In this document: positions 26,495 through 39,989 of the stretch, in pieces | How the letters are laid out: the number at the start of each line of letters is the position of its first letter | How positions within the stretch are numbered: position 1 is the first letter of the stretch | Assembly (NCBI RefSeq): GCF_963576545.1 | Contig: NC_083646.1 | Location: forward strand, 22,671,989-22,735,988 | DNA length: 64,000 nucleotides | Direction: 5' to 3' | Origin: Limanda limanda | Lineage: Eukaryota; Chordata; Actinopteri; Pleuronectiformes; Pleuronectidae | Translations under genes and position numbers: made by a program | The notes under the pieces: generated by a model | What the model saw: the letters and a program-made list of their open reading frames with translations, nothing else | Told to the model about the DNA's origin: nothing | Database searches by the model: none

Positions 26495-29400
26495 AAATGC
26501 AGTACTCAAATCGTAGCTATATCGTAATCGTAAATATAAAATAGGAACTCTATACACAGCAGCTGAGGTTTTACTGATTTGTTCCTTTTGGCTGGTTTAG
26601 GGTGTATTATACTGTTCACTAAGCCTAGGGCAGCCCATGGCATAGGCCATATGGGAGCTGCCTATAGGGCATAAATGCCAGGGGGGGTACTGCAAGGTAG
26701 GCATTATTCTTTTTCACAGGTACTTAAGCAATTTATGGAGTGCCTCAAATTGACTCTCTGTAGGAACATAAACCCTTCTCTTTCATTAATCACACAGAAT
26801 TTACAGTAAGTCTTCTACTGTATTTGTTTAGTTTTTTGTGATCTACCTTTCATCTGGACACACTGTTTCTTGATGTCTGCCTCCTCATGGACAGGTGGTG
26901 GTGTCAGAGGTCATATAAGGTATGAGGTTAAGAGCGTTACCCAGGCATGTTGATTTTTGTTCATCGAGTCTAAAATCTCACATTAGTTTCTGGGGTATTT
27001 TACTCTCTGTCCAACCTTTATTGTTAAACCCATGGATTTGAAAAGCAGCAGACGGATCCTCTTCCAGGTCAGTCAGTCATCTGGCAGATGACAAACGTCA
27101 TGTTCCCACCTACTTTGTCTGAGTATCAAATTGAATGAGGAAAAGATGAACACTTTACACAATAGACTCATTGAGTGATTCTTAAGCTACAGTCTTGGTT
27201 GGTTACTTTTCGAAAGGGGATATTAAGCCAGCCACCATCCAGCCCCTTCAGGAAGTTGACCTTAGGATCAAAATGTTTGTCCTCAGACTCACAGCACCGA
27301 TACAGAGCCAGAGAGTATCACCACTGAAACATTTGACTTTTTCTTTGTTCCAGTTGGTGCTGACAGGAACATCTGGAGTGTTCCTGCAGAGAGATAAGAG
27401 GGTGTTGTGTATGTCTATTAATAATAATAGATAAAGAGAATCTTTCAATATGTAAATACAGGTATTTCACACCTTGGGGCAGTTTAGAGTTGTCGGATCA
27501 GCTCAATTTGATGTAATGCTGTGCATTTTGTACTGTAAATGGACCTTGTAAATTTGTACCCGATTTGTCCATGTTTTTACATCCACTAAAATTAACTAAT
27601 CTCATTCTGGGAGGAATGCTACTTTTCTTAATCTCCTGTTTTCACTTCCATAATGTTCCCTTGTTTGTTCCCTTGTGAGTGTATCAAGCTTCTTCTTCTT
27701 CGTCTTTGTTGGAGAATTTGTGCTTCTTCCGCTTCTTGACATAAGGCTCACACAGGAATGTTAATGCGATGACAGAGTGACAACACCTGCATGAATAGAT
27801 GCCGCTCCTTTAGGATGTGTATACGATCTGTCACGGCAGAGATTTGGCTGGTATTGTTTAAGGGCATAATAACATGCCTCCAGTCATTCTAAAATCTGAT
27901 GCAAAACAGTTTCCCCACTGCAGTCACTCTGGCATGACATTTTGCACAGGAATTCACAATTCATGATCCATGCAGGTTGAATAATGCTAAGTTTGGTGAT
28001 CCCTGAGTATAGCGCCACCATGAGGTAATGAGCTACTATTCAGAAACCCCTCTGTGGGATATATCACAAAAGTGAGCGCGATAAAACAGTATGTTGACGT
28101 AATGAGAGACTTCTTTGTAACTAGACTAAATGATTTATCACTTTACATTACAGTGGACAAAAGGAAAGTGTTGCAGAGTTGAATAGAAATGAGCTCATGT
28201 GTCCAACCTGTAATTATCTGTTTCATACTGCAGGTCTGAGTCATTATTGAAATACTTCCAAACAACATATTGACAGATCACTCAATCATTCCCCACACAA
28301 GTTTCTTGTGGCACATCGTAAAGTGTTTCCCATTTATGTTTCTGCAGATCCGAAAAAAGTCCAATATTCACTTTCCCTTTAGTTTTGTTCTACTTCCATT
28401 AACTTTATTTAAAAACATCTGACATCTGACAGTATAAGCAGTACTGTTTTATCGTGTCTGGCTGGGGTATATTGTGAAATGCATTGTGAAATGCATTGTG
28501 AATTGTGGGGCCATATATACATGTATGGGACTTTTTAAACTATCCAAACAATTCAGTTTGCCACAGGCAGACTCAATCTACAATAAAGTTGTAGAAATAT
28601 TTTTGGATAATTAAAAGAAAGGGCATTAAGAAAGGGTATACATCCAACAAGGCCTAACAGTCCCTTAATTGAATCGAGCTGCACAAAATTTGACACAACC
28701 ATAAAAATAAGTTTTTGTTTTTTTTAAAATTCACAACAATTTCGAAAAAACGCCTCCCGCATTGTTAAAGAAAGTGAAAAAAGAAAAAATGGATCTGCCC
28801 CATGTTCAGGATCTCAACCAAAACGTGATAGGTTCTTTCCTGATCGATAAAGCATCCTTCCTCTAAATTATGTGGTCATGTGTTCTGTAGTTCCTGGATA
28901 ATCCTGCAATCAGATAAATAAACAAATGCAGATGAAAACACAACCTCGCAGGCGGAGGTAATTCATCCACAGTTTGGAGACACAACAAAGGGGAATACCT
29001 GAGTAAATGAGAGATTTCCCTTTTTTAATATACGTTTTTTATTAAGTTTTAATCATGTTTTCACTTTGATGGTATAATTTACTGAGTGAACTATGAATTC
29101 CATTAAAAAAAATGATGTACAACATAACAAAATGTGCAATGAGTGAATACTTTCTGAAGCCAGTGTTGAAAAAAATCATTTTTAGAGTAATGAGTGATTT
29201 TTCTAGCTTCCTCAGGACAGACTGAAATGTCTCTGTGTGTCCAGCTCAATATCACTGCTGTAATCAAGGCTCAATTACTGTCAGTCTGTGGTGGAACCAC
29301 CAGAGCCAGGAGGGACAATGACTGTCTGAGACTTTCAATATGGCCCCTTTAGTCCTGGTCGTCTGTTTGTCTTTACCTGGAACAGAATCAAACTTCATTT

Positions 29401-30334
29401 TTTGTGTTTAATGTTCCCCTCTTTTGGCACGCTCATCAAACAGGTTGCTTTTTGGAGGTAGCTCAGTGGTATTGCGCATGTTTTCCCACTGAGATAAGCT
29501 TTGTTTGTGTGTGTTTACGGACGTGTGTGTTCTCCCTGTTAGGAAGCCAAAGTGACTGTAGTCTCTCAGAGGACCAAGCTGATTGCATATGTGGACAGAA
29601 AGCAGACGAGGCTGGAGATATACTGTGCAAAGGCTTAACCACGATGCATGTGTGTGTGTTGCTGCTCATGGGGAGTATGCACACGCATAAGCATGGCAGT
29701 GGATGATTGTGGCAAATACCATGGAGGAGTGGAGAGAAATTAACTCAGAGCATTATTATAGTGCATTACCAAGTCTGGTTGTGCTGCTGACACAATTCAG
29801 CTACTCTAATTACTTTCACTAAATGAGTGTCTGAATAAAAAAATGTGATGCTCTACTCTGCTAAACCTGTGAACAGAGCCATCTACTTGTAACCGCCATG
29901 AAAAGTCTGGTGGTGTTCAGCAGAACACAAAAAACACAAGTAAAATAAAATGACATGAAAAGCAAGAGAGGGGCAATGCACACTCTGCATGAAATCAGGC
30001 GATGCTTCCTTATTATTTTCTAAATACTCCATTTCATAATGGTTTCATCATGTCATTTAAACCAGATGACGAAGGATGAGTGGTTAATCTAAGTAAACTG
30101 CGGATTGTGTCTGTAATAGCTAGAGTTAGAGTTAGTTATATAGTATATATAATTTCCTATAGAATGCAGAGATACCTTGAAAAATACATTTTGAACTATG
30201 CATGATGTAACTTCTTTGTGAGTTCTTTATGACCTTACTTATCACATGACATCAAAGGATGGGGAAGACATGCTGACCAAAAGGCTTTAGACTCCCCATT
30301 AGTTGTAGTGTTACCTCAGAAAATGTGTTTTTCA
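26495..30334. other. Intergenic, no gene recognised
   Basis: The largest stretch without a recognised repeat on the left side. TTTGGTGATCCCTGAG and AGCGCCACCATGAGGT near 27993-28025 recall a fragment of a common fish repeat. A 12-bp tandem repeat is listed separately. The longest frame (29404-29706, 100 codons) has no motif. Confidence 0.45.
28471..28507. repeat. Tandem repeat, 12-bp unit
   Basis: Unit ATTGTGAAATGC, two perfect copies and one partial. Confidence 0.9.
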
Positions 30335-30500
30335 GATCATATATGTGTTGACCTTTGACCTTGAACTTTCACTGATAAGCTCCACAAGTTAATAAAACAA
30401 AGATAAACCCACAACTAATATTCCCACCAAGTTTTGTAAGAATGTGTCTCTGCATTGTTGAGTTATGTTGTACACACAAACACAGAGGTGAACACGAATG
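30335..30500 (+). repeat. Probable teleost interspersed repeat fragment
   Basis: TTGACCTTTGACCTTGAACT followed by CCACCAAGTTTTGTAAGAAT and ACACACAAACACAGAGGTGA follows the order of a fish repeat that ends in a run of ACGGACGG-type sequence. The terminal part is lost here. Confidence 0.5.
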
Positions 30501-31775
30501 CCTGCTTTTAGAGTGTAAATAAAAGAAAAACTGTTACACAACAAGTAATGAATCAGCACTAGCAGGGGTCACACTTGGTTTTACTCCGGTCAAAAGTGAA
30601 TAACATGGATGTCACAGCATTATGCATGCAATGTTATGCAATGATTTGTTTACACTGTTGCCCTGCATACCAAGCATGCACCCAGACAGGCCCACTGGAT
30701 TTAAAGCATTGAAGACAGTGAGATGGCAAGGCTTCATTCCTCCAGTCTCACTGAACGTCAGCAAACAGAGTAGCAGAGAAAAGTCTCAGATCACTGCACG
30801 CTGACATGTTGGACTGACCTGATAGGAATCCACAGATAAGGAAGAAGAGACGCAGCACATGGAGAGGGCCAAACCAAGTGAGTGAGAAACCACAGGAGTG
30901 TCGGATTCAGGAAAACAACGCAAACAAGCTGCCGACGTTACAGTCTCTCACGCTCTAGATGCAACATGTGATGTATGTTTACGCATACTGTTCTTCATGC
31001 CAGTTTTTCCTAATCTCTACCTTGTTGAGATAAGATCAAATGGCAGCCAGAGGATGGTGAATGATTGAGTGCGTCTGTGTGTGTGTGTTGGCGAGTAGGT
31101 GGACAGCAGAGCGTTGATGGGATCTGTCAGCGTAGCCAGCCGCTGACAGGGAGACAGAGAAACCTGCCCAGTGAGACATGGCTCCTCTGTGTCTCCTCAA
31201 CTAGAATTCCTGGCAATTCCAGCCAGCTCAGATTGTTATCAGATCCAAAGACGTCCTGCCACTCAGCCCAATTTTTTTTGTTCTTACAGAGCAGGATAGA
31301 ATGTGCACCGGAGGTGAGAAAACCACTAGCAAACACACATTTATCCTGATGACTTTTTTCTCTTACTTTTACCTAATCAACAATATTTTGATATTTACCC
31401 TCACCTGCAACAAAGAAAGTGTTTTATTTCCCTGCTTCCTGTTGGCAGCAGTGTGAGCTGAGACCTCAGCCTCGTGTCATCAATATTCTTCACAACCTCA
31501 TGAAAAGTGATATATTGGGAGTAATGGTAAGTTACAGGTGCAACAATAAAAACGAAATATAAGCTGAAGATTCAGACACTGCATGATATCTTAAAGGGAG
31601 CTATTGGCAAAAATTGAGTAGAAAATAATCATAGCGTAATGATATTTCCATCGGTGTATAAAGACTTGAATGTATGAATTGTTGTGTTTTCATTACCTCA
31701 GCATGAGCCTTTCATATTTACTTAGGGAGCAGATTTCCTCTAAGGAGGCTCTCATGTTGCTTCATGTTTCTACAG
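30501..31775. other. Intergenic, contains candidate microexon
   Basis: Includes the frame at 31065-31349 (94 codons), within which lies the splice-bounded 24-base segment described separately. No known gene. Confidence 0.4.
31290..31313 (+). other. Candidate 24-nt microexon
   Basis: A strong acceptor (TTTTTTTTGTTCTTACAG) is followed 24 bases later by a consensus-like donor (CGGAG/GTGAGA). The length is divisible by three and the frame is open (S-R-I-E-C-A-P-E). There is no known host gene on this strand. A chance coincidence is the leading alternative. Confidence 0.15.
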
Positions 31776-31965
31776 TAGCACTGAACGGACAAACCGAACA
31801 CAGGCTCTAGAGAAGGCCTTAGGACTTTTTATCATAACTGGAAGCCACCATTGGTTTTCCTACACATTTTGAAGGGGGTGGTTAGGTGAGGGGTACTCAG
31901 TTACAGCATGCAACTTCATCACTAAATGTGATAAAATCTTCCCAACTGAACCTTTAAGAGATGCT
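31776..31965. repeat. Teleost interspersed repeat, family E copy 1
   Basis: GTGAGGGGTACTCAGTTACA, GCAACTTCATCACTAAATGT and CTGAACCTTTAAGAG parallel the copy at 60.9 kb. The end phrase, a short coding-free block finishing in CCTTTAA, is typical of a common fish MITE-like repeat. Confidence 0.6.
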
Positions 31966-33479
31966 TTCTCTTAAAGACCCAGATGACATGAATGATTTTT
32001 CCAATGACCCTTAAAAACAGATTCATGAAATACAACTGAAGGGGCCTTTAAATGACTTAAGAGGCGGTTGGACAGCCTGTGTAAACAAACCTAGATGACA
32101 ACCTGGTCAACAAAGGCTGTTCAACCTGACTTGTACTGACACAACAGTTTGTGAACTGTTCTCCTTCGGGCTCAATGTAGATACAAGCAGAAGAGAACTT
32201 GTATGCACACACATTGGTGGACAGCCTTTTGTCCTGCATGTCTAATTCAACGGGGTGATAAAATAGTGAACAGAATTTAAGTCTGCAGGCTTGCTACAGA
32301 CTTGGCTAATGGTTATCGTGATAGAATGTTAGATTCAATTTCACTAAGAGCTGTAACCAGAAAGTGGTCATGTGCTTTTTGTTTATCCTCATCCACAGAG
32401 AAAGGGAAAGCACTAGAAAACTATTTATTTACCATCCTTTACCTAATGATCTGTTAATTTATTCACATAAATTGCCAAATTATACTGTTCATTGGAATTC
32501 TGCTATGACTAGTACACATGTTGACTTCCTCCGTTAATAACTTGCAATTTTCCAAAGTATACATTTATAAATATAAGATATATGTTGGTTAGTCCAAAAT
32601 GTTCAGTCATCTGGATAACATTCCTCCCAGATGAACACAGCGGTCAGATTTATAACTAATCTTGTAAAAATAGGGTTAGCCTTCAACACAGGATCAAATC
32701 TTTGCCCTGACCTATTGTTTTATTTCATCTATTCATGAACATGGAAGATTCGGGGGTGGTGCTGCAAAACCAAGGCCAGTTGTCGATACACTCCTGTGGT
32801 TTATTGACAAGCAGCTCACAATGACCAGAGCAAAGGCCAGACTACAGCAGTGTTGAATGGCGTCAACCACCTGAGGAGCATACCAGCAAAAAGGATGCAG
32901 GAAGCACTGCACTTAATAATTTGAAGTGTTCTTATTGAAACCAATGTGGCATTTGAACAACAGGTTCAATATTTATGGTAGTTACCTTTTCATACATTTA
33001 CTCATGATTTATCAAGACTTCTGTGTTTAATGGTGAGAATATGCACCTGTATCGGGTTACTGTGTTTGAAATATATATGGTGGTGTTGTTGCAATTCATT
33101 TTCAAAATCATATTACAGTCAAATTTAGAGGAAATGTGTTCAATATTGACAGAAAAACCTGTTTAGATTAGTTCAACATAGATGAGGAAAAAATCACAAA
33201 TATGTTCATTGAGTTTATTGAGAGAATTTAGTTAAATAAACCTTATCTGCACTAATGTCATATAAAGTTTGTTCAAATCTGAAATAAACCAGCTTTGGTT
33301 GGTTTGGTTGGTTTTGATGGTAGATGCTGAAAAAGTCAGAGTTCTTTATAGGGTTTTTTTTTTTTTTTAAGAATTTCTGAGAACTACTTTATAGCAGATA
33401 TAAAGGGGGGGACAATGAAGAACAGTGCGTGAAGTACAAAATGTGGAAAAAACACAACACTACATCTACTAACAGAAAT
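31966..33479. other. Intergenic, no gene recognised
   Basis: AT-rich with a GGTTGGTTTGGTTGGTTTTG stretch at 33297-33316 and a T-run at 33354-33368. No coding signal. Confidence 0.45.
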
Positions 33480-34205
33480 GACGGCAGACATGGGTGTGAA
33501 GAGCTGCCAGGCTGAAATACACATTGCACCTCCTGAATCAAAGGTTTGGCAATCAGTGGGAGCCTCCTTTCCAGCAACCTGGAATAAACTTCCCTGCATG
33601 GCTGAATATGATACTCCCAATAATTAGATCCCACCCTGCCCACATAGCAAATTTGTCTTTATCAACAAAGATTTGGTCCGCACTGTCGCACTGCCACACT
33701 GTCATCTCGTCAACATACAATGTGGAATGATGGCATTTTGGGCCTGCTCTGATTTGCCACATCCGGCGAGATTGGCCCATAGGAAGCCATAGCAGTACCG
33801 CATGTCAACCAAAAGTGGCTAGAATTTTGCTTGTGCGCATTGGGCCATTTCCACCATTTAACACATGGAACATTTTAGGTTAACATCCAGATTCCACCTT
33901 AGTGAAAGTGGCCCATATCTGTATGACTTTTGGGTCTGGTCCCCCTTTTTTAAAACGGAAACCATTACCCCATTCTGCCACTCCACAGGTACTGTCCCCA
34001 ACCTCAGAAATCTCGACAAGGGGTACGGGTATGGCCTCCCACCCCGAGTCTTGAGAAGCTGTCTCATCCACAGATGTATTGGACATCTTTTTGCCTTTCC
34101 CCTTCCAGGGTCAACTACTACTTTCCCAGACCTTGAGGCCAACCAAACGATGTTCTCAATAGCCTGTGAACTCCTTGCACACCTGAGTCTTTGCTTCTCC
34201 AACTG
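33480..34205 (-). pseudogene. LINE reverse transcriptase fragment, split by an insertion
   Basis: On the minus strand, 34202 down to about 33935 reads ...LGTVPVEWQNGVMVSVLKKGDQ, the usual GTVP.EWQTGVVVPLFKKGD block just before the reverse transcriptase fingers of several fish non-LTR retrotransposons. The next part of the protein appears only after a ~300-base gap: at about 33625 to 33500 another frame reads NYWEYHIQPCREVYSRLLER followed by an IQE.QC.FQPG-like stretch, matching the usual NYRGITLLSLPGKVYSRVLERR...IQEEQCGFRPG. The gap therefore looks like a later insertion. Motifs A to C (FDR, GVPQGS, YADD) are absent, so this is a 5' piece of the domain. The clade is not assigned. Confidence 0.75.
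33626..33935. mobile_element. Non-autonomous insertion inside the LINE remnant
   Basis: These ~310 bases interrupt the reverse transcriptase between the KKGD block and the NYRG block. They hold GCCCACATAGCAAATTTGTC, TTTGGGCCTGCTCTGATTTG and GTGGCCCATATCTG, GGCCCA-rich phrases seen in dispersed fish repeats. I could not find a clear target-site duplication or inverted ends, so the borders are set only by where the coding homology stops and resumes. Confidence 0.5.
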
Positions 34206-35814
34206 CTGAAGCTACAGCCCTTCAGTTTAGACCCCTGGGCCAAACAGCCACTTAAAGGCCTCCTTCGTCAGCCTGATTGCTTCCCTCATTTTTGCTTGTT
34301 GTTGATGGTAAGGTATTTAGATTTTTGGTGTCCTTTTTTCCCCAATAACATTCCATACCAGTAATCAGTGTGCTGCTGCCCCGATTCACAAGAAAAAACA
34401 CTTAGGGGAAAAGTAAGGTTCTGTGTGGTCCATTTTCATGAACCAAAATATTAATCAAAATGGTCAAACAAGAGGGTTTTGGTGCAATATTGTTGAATTT
34501 CTATGATGTCAGAACAAGCCTGAAGGTGTACGTGGGTGGCTTCATTTTACACACACACATTTTACAGCATATTTGTTAGTTATGCTATTGTCTACTTACT
34601 ACATGTAAAACATTGCCTCCATCATCATATATATAACCTGCATGTGCTTGACAACTGTTCCATAAAGCTGTCGGAGGTAGTGAACAGTCAATTTGCAATT
34701 GTAAGTGTAGTTGAATATATGTTTATGGAAGTGGGAACTTCTATCATGTTTCCCTTTAAAACAATAACTGCTGGAGCTTAAAGCTTCTCATCTTTAATTC
34801 ATGGGCATCTCCACAACAGTTTGACATGTATACAGGTGTTTGAGGTGTGTGTCTGTGGCTGTAGCAGCACAAACCGTTCATCTGATCAACATTAGAGCTA
34901 ACCATTCCCATCTATACTGGATGCTTGGATCATACTCCATTTTCACATTGTTGAAAGTTTCATTCTCACCAATGACTCTCCCTGTCTATCAAACACACGA
35001 TGATCTGATTAAATTACCCATGAGCCTCAAACCCCTGACCTCTCACATGAGTGTGTGTACAGACCAGTATACCACTAATCAAGCTTCATTACCACCTCCA
35101 TTTTCTCCAATCAATTACCTTTTGATCTCCATGCAGCTGGCGGTGTGTTTACCTGTAACAGATTCCATTTTGGAAACACAAAGGAAAACTGAAGACATGG
35201 AGCAACATTTGAAAGATTGTTTGCAGATGTGAATTTTTTATAGGGTCTTAGATTTTTATCAAGGCCTCCCTTTGATAAACCTGCCCAACAAAAGGAAACA
35301 TTTACTCCTCTGCACAGGCTCCAAACATTTTTTCTCCTACCCGGCTCCAGCTGCATATATAAAGACACTTCTGAATGATCCAGCCTTCCTGTCTATTTGG
35401 CAGCACATCTATTAGTTCAGCTGCTAGGTTGACTTGGATAGATGACACACTGGCTTCCCCCCCACCCTTGTGCCTCTCTTATTCAGTATGGACATATGCA
35501 TCTGGAGACAGCCACAGAGCTCAGTTGTCCAGGGCTTTAACAAACACCTGAACTCAACATTACAGAGGAAAACCATGAGACAACTTTGACTATGAGATGA
35601 GAAAATTCCCAGTGACAGGGTCTCATATGTGGTGTGCACAGATTTTATCGCTATAACATTATGAGAGTCAATATTGGCTTTCGCTAGCCAAAATTAATTA
35701 AATATACTCAAATAAATTTTCATGGCATTATCAAAAAAGAATGACCACAGTAAATGTTCCCTTCAGACTAAATTTGTCCAGCCCACAAACGTGCTACAAT
35801 GGTAAATATACTGC
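34206..35814. other. Intergenic, no gene recognised
   Basis: The longest frame (34840-35232, 130 codons) has no motif and no splice-like borders. The block 35340-35440 is low in repeats. Confidence 0.4.
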
Positions 35815-35975
35815 ATGTAGCGCTTCTCTAGTCTCAGCAACCCCTCACTTTACACTTATACTCACCCATTCGCACACACATATATACAGCATTTCTATAT
35901 ATAACACTTTTTCACTCATCATTCACACACAGACAGAATAGCTGTCAGGGGCAATTTGGGGTTCAGTGTCTGTTT
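35815..35975. repeat. Teleost interspersed repeat, family C copy 1
   Basis: CGCTTCTCTAGTCTCAGCAA, ACTCACCCATTCGCACACAC, then GGGGCAATTTGGGGTTCAGT: the order of a common fish repeat also seen at 63.0 kb. Confidence 0.65.
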
Positions 35976-36087
35976 GTGCTACCTCCTGAGCCAAATGTAA
36001 AGTTAATCCTAAGGGTGCTGTTGAAGCAAAGGATGTTGGGGTCATACAATCAAATAGGTTCATGCTCTTTGGCGCATTCACATGTTT

Positions 36088-36265
36088 TTACATTACATGT
36101 CATTTGGCTGATGCCTTTATCTAAAGCGACACCAATTAGTGGATTCAAAATCTATGAGGGGCTATTCAGGGTTCAGCATCTTGCCAATGGACACTTTGGC
36201 ATGGGTTGGGCTTCGAGCCACAAACCTTCTTTTTTTGCCGCCACAAGCAGCAGATCTCCATTTGT
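36088..36265. repeat. Teleost interspersed repeat, related to family C
   Basis: TTACATTACATGTCATTTGG, GATGCCTTTATCTAAAGCGA, then TTCAGCATCTTGCCAATGGA and CACTTTGGCATG. This is a very common dispersed sequence in fish, here with a few per cent to tens of per cent decay as judged by eye. Confidence 0.75.
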
Positions 36266-39200
36266 TTCTCACACCCTAATAAGCCATGTAGTATCTTTTA
36301 GGCAGAGATTTTCTGAAGCTCTTTTGTAAGGAGTACAGTACCTGAAACCAGCTCAATTGTATTGTATGGCATAGCTGTTTTAAAATGTTCTGTGACATTT
36401 CACAGAATATTTAAACAGTTTATAGAGTTTCATATAAAACAAAACATGTTTACAGGAGACCAGGAAGCTGTCAGTGTCAGTTTTTTTGCAGATATATAGA
36501 TTAATAACAGCCAGTTAAATTAATTAACTATCCTTCCTTCTCATGTCAGATAAAATGGTGAGTGAGGAATTGCTCACCTGTGATAAAGTGCACAGTGAAC
36601 TGTCATACACATATTGAGGAGGATTTAAGGTGGAGTGAGAGGTCTGTATATCACCATAGGCCTTACACTCTTAAGTGTCCTTAAAAATATCTTACTTCTT
36701 GTTTTGTCTCAATTTACAACATTTTATTTTATGCCTCAACTGTGAATTGATGTCATAAAAAATAGTATCATGACCATAAAAATTAAAAGCAGAGAGAGAG
36801 AAGAAAAAAAGTCCCAAAACTGTTCCTTATGGAACACCATATCAACACTTGCTTTATTCTGAGAAACTGTCGTGAAATAATCTTAAAGACTGTTATCTTG
36901 TCCTAACAACCCTTGTTTCCAGTAAAACAGTGTTTTAACACTGTTGCGTCAACATATTCATATGTTTTACACATAAAAGGTGCAGCACAGTGTTGCTGGT
37001 CACTCAGACTTTTAATATAGAAGTTATCAAACATAATGCAGTTATGTTGTTGTGGCCTGATCTAAATGCCATCTTTTGAGGCTGTAATATATTTGTGTCC
37101 AATTACAGTTGATTTGACAGTTTTTGGACAATGGTCACCTCTACTGAGAGAAATCTCATGAGGAGTGAATAAATACAAATGTTTGTTTTCTGGGAAATAT
37201 ACAGCAGCTACTGTGTGAAATTCAAAGCGTTCGGCCAAAATATGTCAGGGATCAACAAAACCACATCATCCTAATGGCACCATCATCCACTGAAACCTTA
37301 TAATGAAATGAATCAAGGATTCCTTGGCATAGGTTACGTGAAGGCAAAAAGCCAATGAGCAACCTGACAATTTCACAGGCAATGTGTTTGCATGTAAAGT
37401 CAATGTGTCTTTAAATTGCTTTCTTGCTTCATCTTGTAAATGTCTGGTCTGTGAACTGACTGTTTTTTCCAAATATATTGAGCAAATTCATACCATCTGT
37501 TTTTGTTTCCCTGTCATCTCACTTCTATATAACACAACTTAACAATATAGGTTCCCTGGGATTTTCCCTTTTCTATGTTTTCTGAAAACCAGCAGCTTGG
37601 CCTCTTTATGAACTCAAGAATGACGTGCTATAAATTTCTTCAAGAGACATTCTATATTCCTTTCCTTAGCAGCAAGTCCAAGACGAATCACATGCTAATG
37701 CGATTTTATTAAGCAGGATGTGAACTGACTCTTCTTGGGTAACCGAAATACATACATTGAATAGATTGCGTATTGTTTACATCAGCAATATTCTTTAGAT
37801 TTGAACTTTATAACGGACAGAAAAACAACTTATACTCCAGACAGTTTGGCTTTTTGTGTAATTTAATGTTGTACTTTTCTAATCACATCCTGCTTTTCAC
37901 AGTTCGAACACGTAACTCAATAAGTGCAGTGCTTGGAATAGAGGACGTCATGTGTGTCTCATCAGTTTATCTCTAGGGACAGTTTTAGTCTGGTTTCAGC
38001 TCAATGGCTCATTGTTCAGTGACACAAGTTTTTTTATGAAATTGAAAAAATGTTATCACGCTGCCACTTGGATGTAAAAATTCAGCATTTTGCCTCATCA
38101 TTCACTTGTTTGCTCTGCACTGCTTCTTATTATTGTAATTCAACTTGTCAGTTGCTGTGAGTTTATGGAAGGTTGAATTGAAATGGAGCAGGCAACATAT
38201 TTAACATCTTGATCACATTACTTTGCTTTATCTCTAAAGGGGTTATACACTCACAACACAAAATTGAAGACAAACACATTTTTTTTAAATCATCAGGACA
38301 TTTTATGTGAGGAAAATAAACAATGAAAAAAACTTCATTTATGGTGTTTATATTGAAAATTCTTAAAGAAGATAAAATTGTTTAGCCAATTTCCTGCCAC
38401 ACCAAACAATATGTTGTGATAGTGTACAAATCTAATTCTGTTTAGTTCATGTTACTCATTTTGGCCAAATACAGCCCTGTGTGAAAAAAACCCCACAGCC
38501 CTGCCATTCACTTAGAAGGAGTCAGTCTATGAGAGCAGCCACACAGTCTCAACTTTTGCATCAACATGATGTTATCTCGCTAGGCACTGCATTGACCAAT
38601 GATGCAAAGACACATTCCTGGTAGATTATTTTACACATGCATATTTACCACCAAATAAAGCATAAATAATAAACGTTAAAGTATTTGACATGTGGTCCTT
38701 TAACCTCAGCTCCTTGTGTGTTTCTACTTAATTCAAAACACAGAACAGCAGATGAAGGGTTGAGGTCAACGCTTGGTGAAGCATCAGGCAACATCTGCCC
38801 CCGTAGCTGGGTAACTCCCTGTTGATATGCAAGGAGATCTATCAGATTGTTTTGGAGCTCGTCCTGTGTGGAGCCTGACCAAAGTTGTTACAAGTGTTAT
38901 GAAGTTAAAAAGACTCAAGTATTCCAAAGGTGGTTTATATGCACAAAGTATAAAACTCACTGCACAGTAACACAGTTAAACACACACTGTGGAAGTGTGT
39001 ACGATATAAAGTCAGGATGTAGATTGCCTTTCAACTCTGACCTCTAGTGTTCGATACGTAGCACATGCCAAGAATTTCCCACAGTGCATGAATCAGTCAG
39101 TTGTTGCCTTAACTGTGAACCCCTTTAACTTGTTGGCCAAGAAGAACAGGAAGTCTTATTCATGCTACTATTAAAACAATTAAAACATAATCTCCACTTT

Positions 39201-39989
39201 ATTCACTCTAAATAGTTTGTGCTTGTGTCATAGAATGTTGTGTGATAGCTTTCCAGAGTCAACTCGTGTGCGTGTCCTTGTGACAATGGCACAAATGCAC
39301 GTCACTGGAAATAGCACTGAGGTCATGACTTGTCCTCTTGTGGAGTTGACAGGTATGTGCTAATCCATCTGACCTTCGCAGGGCAGCACAAGGACATGAA
39401 CAGAGTCACTGAAGGGGTTAGGGTGCCAAACGGATCTGGCAGGAGTTCACAGCGACTCAATCTCTGCAACAAAGAAGGCCAACTGAAAACCAATTTAGCC
39501 CACCCAAGGTCATGGCTTGTACGCAGCTGGAGCAAAGACAGTAGCATTTTTTTCTGCATTGAAACCTGAGTTGTTAAATGGGTGTAATATATTTTCAAAT
39601 GAGAATTGTTATATATTATTTTGTAGAAAACCACAGAAGGAGAAAACATGTTCCTCGCGTGATTTGAAATTCTAAACACACCATGGTTTAAAGGTTTCTT
39701 TTTCCATTTACTTTGACTTACGTGTGTGAGAGCTCATGGTCAGTGGAGACTCGTCTTTGATCTTCACTGTGGTTTCTGAGTGATGATGTGAGATGGAGAG
39801 TGAAGCCGACTCATGCACCACAACAAACACACAAGGATCATCAGACAGGAGGGTGACACAAAACCAATGGCTCCTGAAGGCTTAGTGGTCATTAGATACA
39901 AAAGTAGAAACAACATACTGACAATCTAGTTGCTGTGGAAACCTTACCACTAGTTGGGCCAAAAAGGCAGTTTGTCCTAACAGTAAAAT
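36266..39989. other. Intergenic, no gene recognised
   Basis: AT-rich and apparently low in repeats. The minus-strand frame at 39323-39679 (118 codons) lacks any recognisable motif. No feature could be supported. Confidence 0.45.

Noticed and set aside
34840..35232. 130-codon plus-strand frame
   Set aside because: No motif, no splice-like borders, composition like its surroundings.
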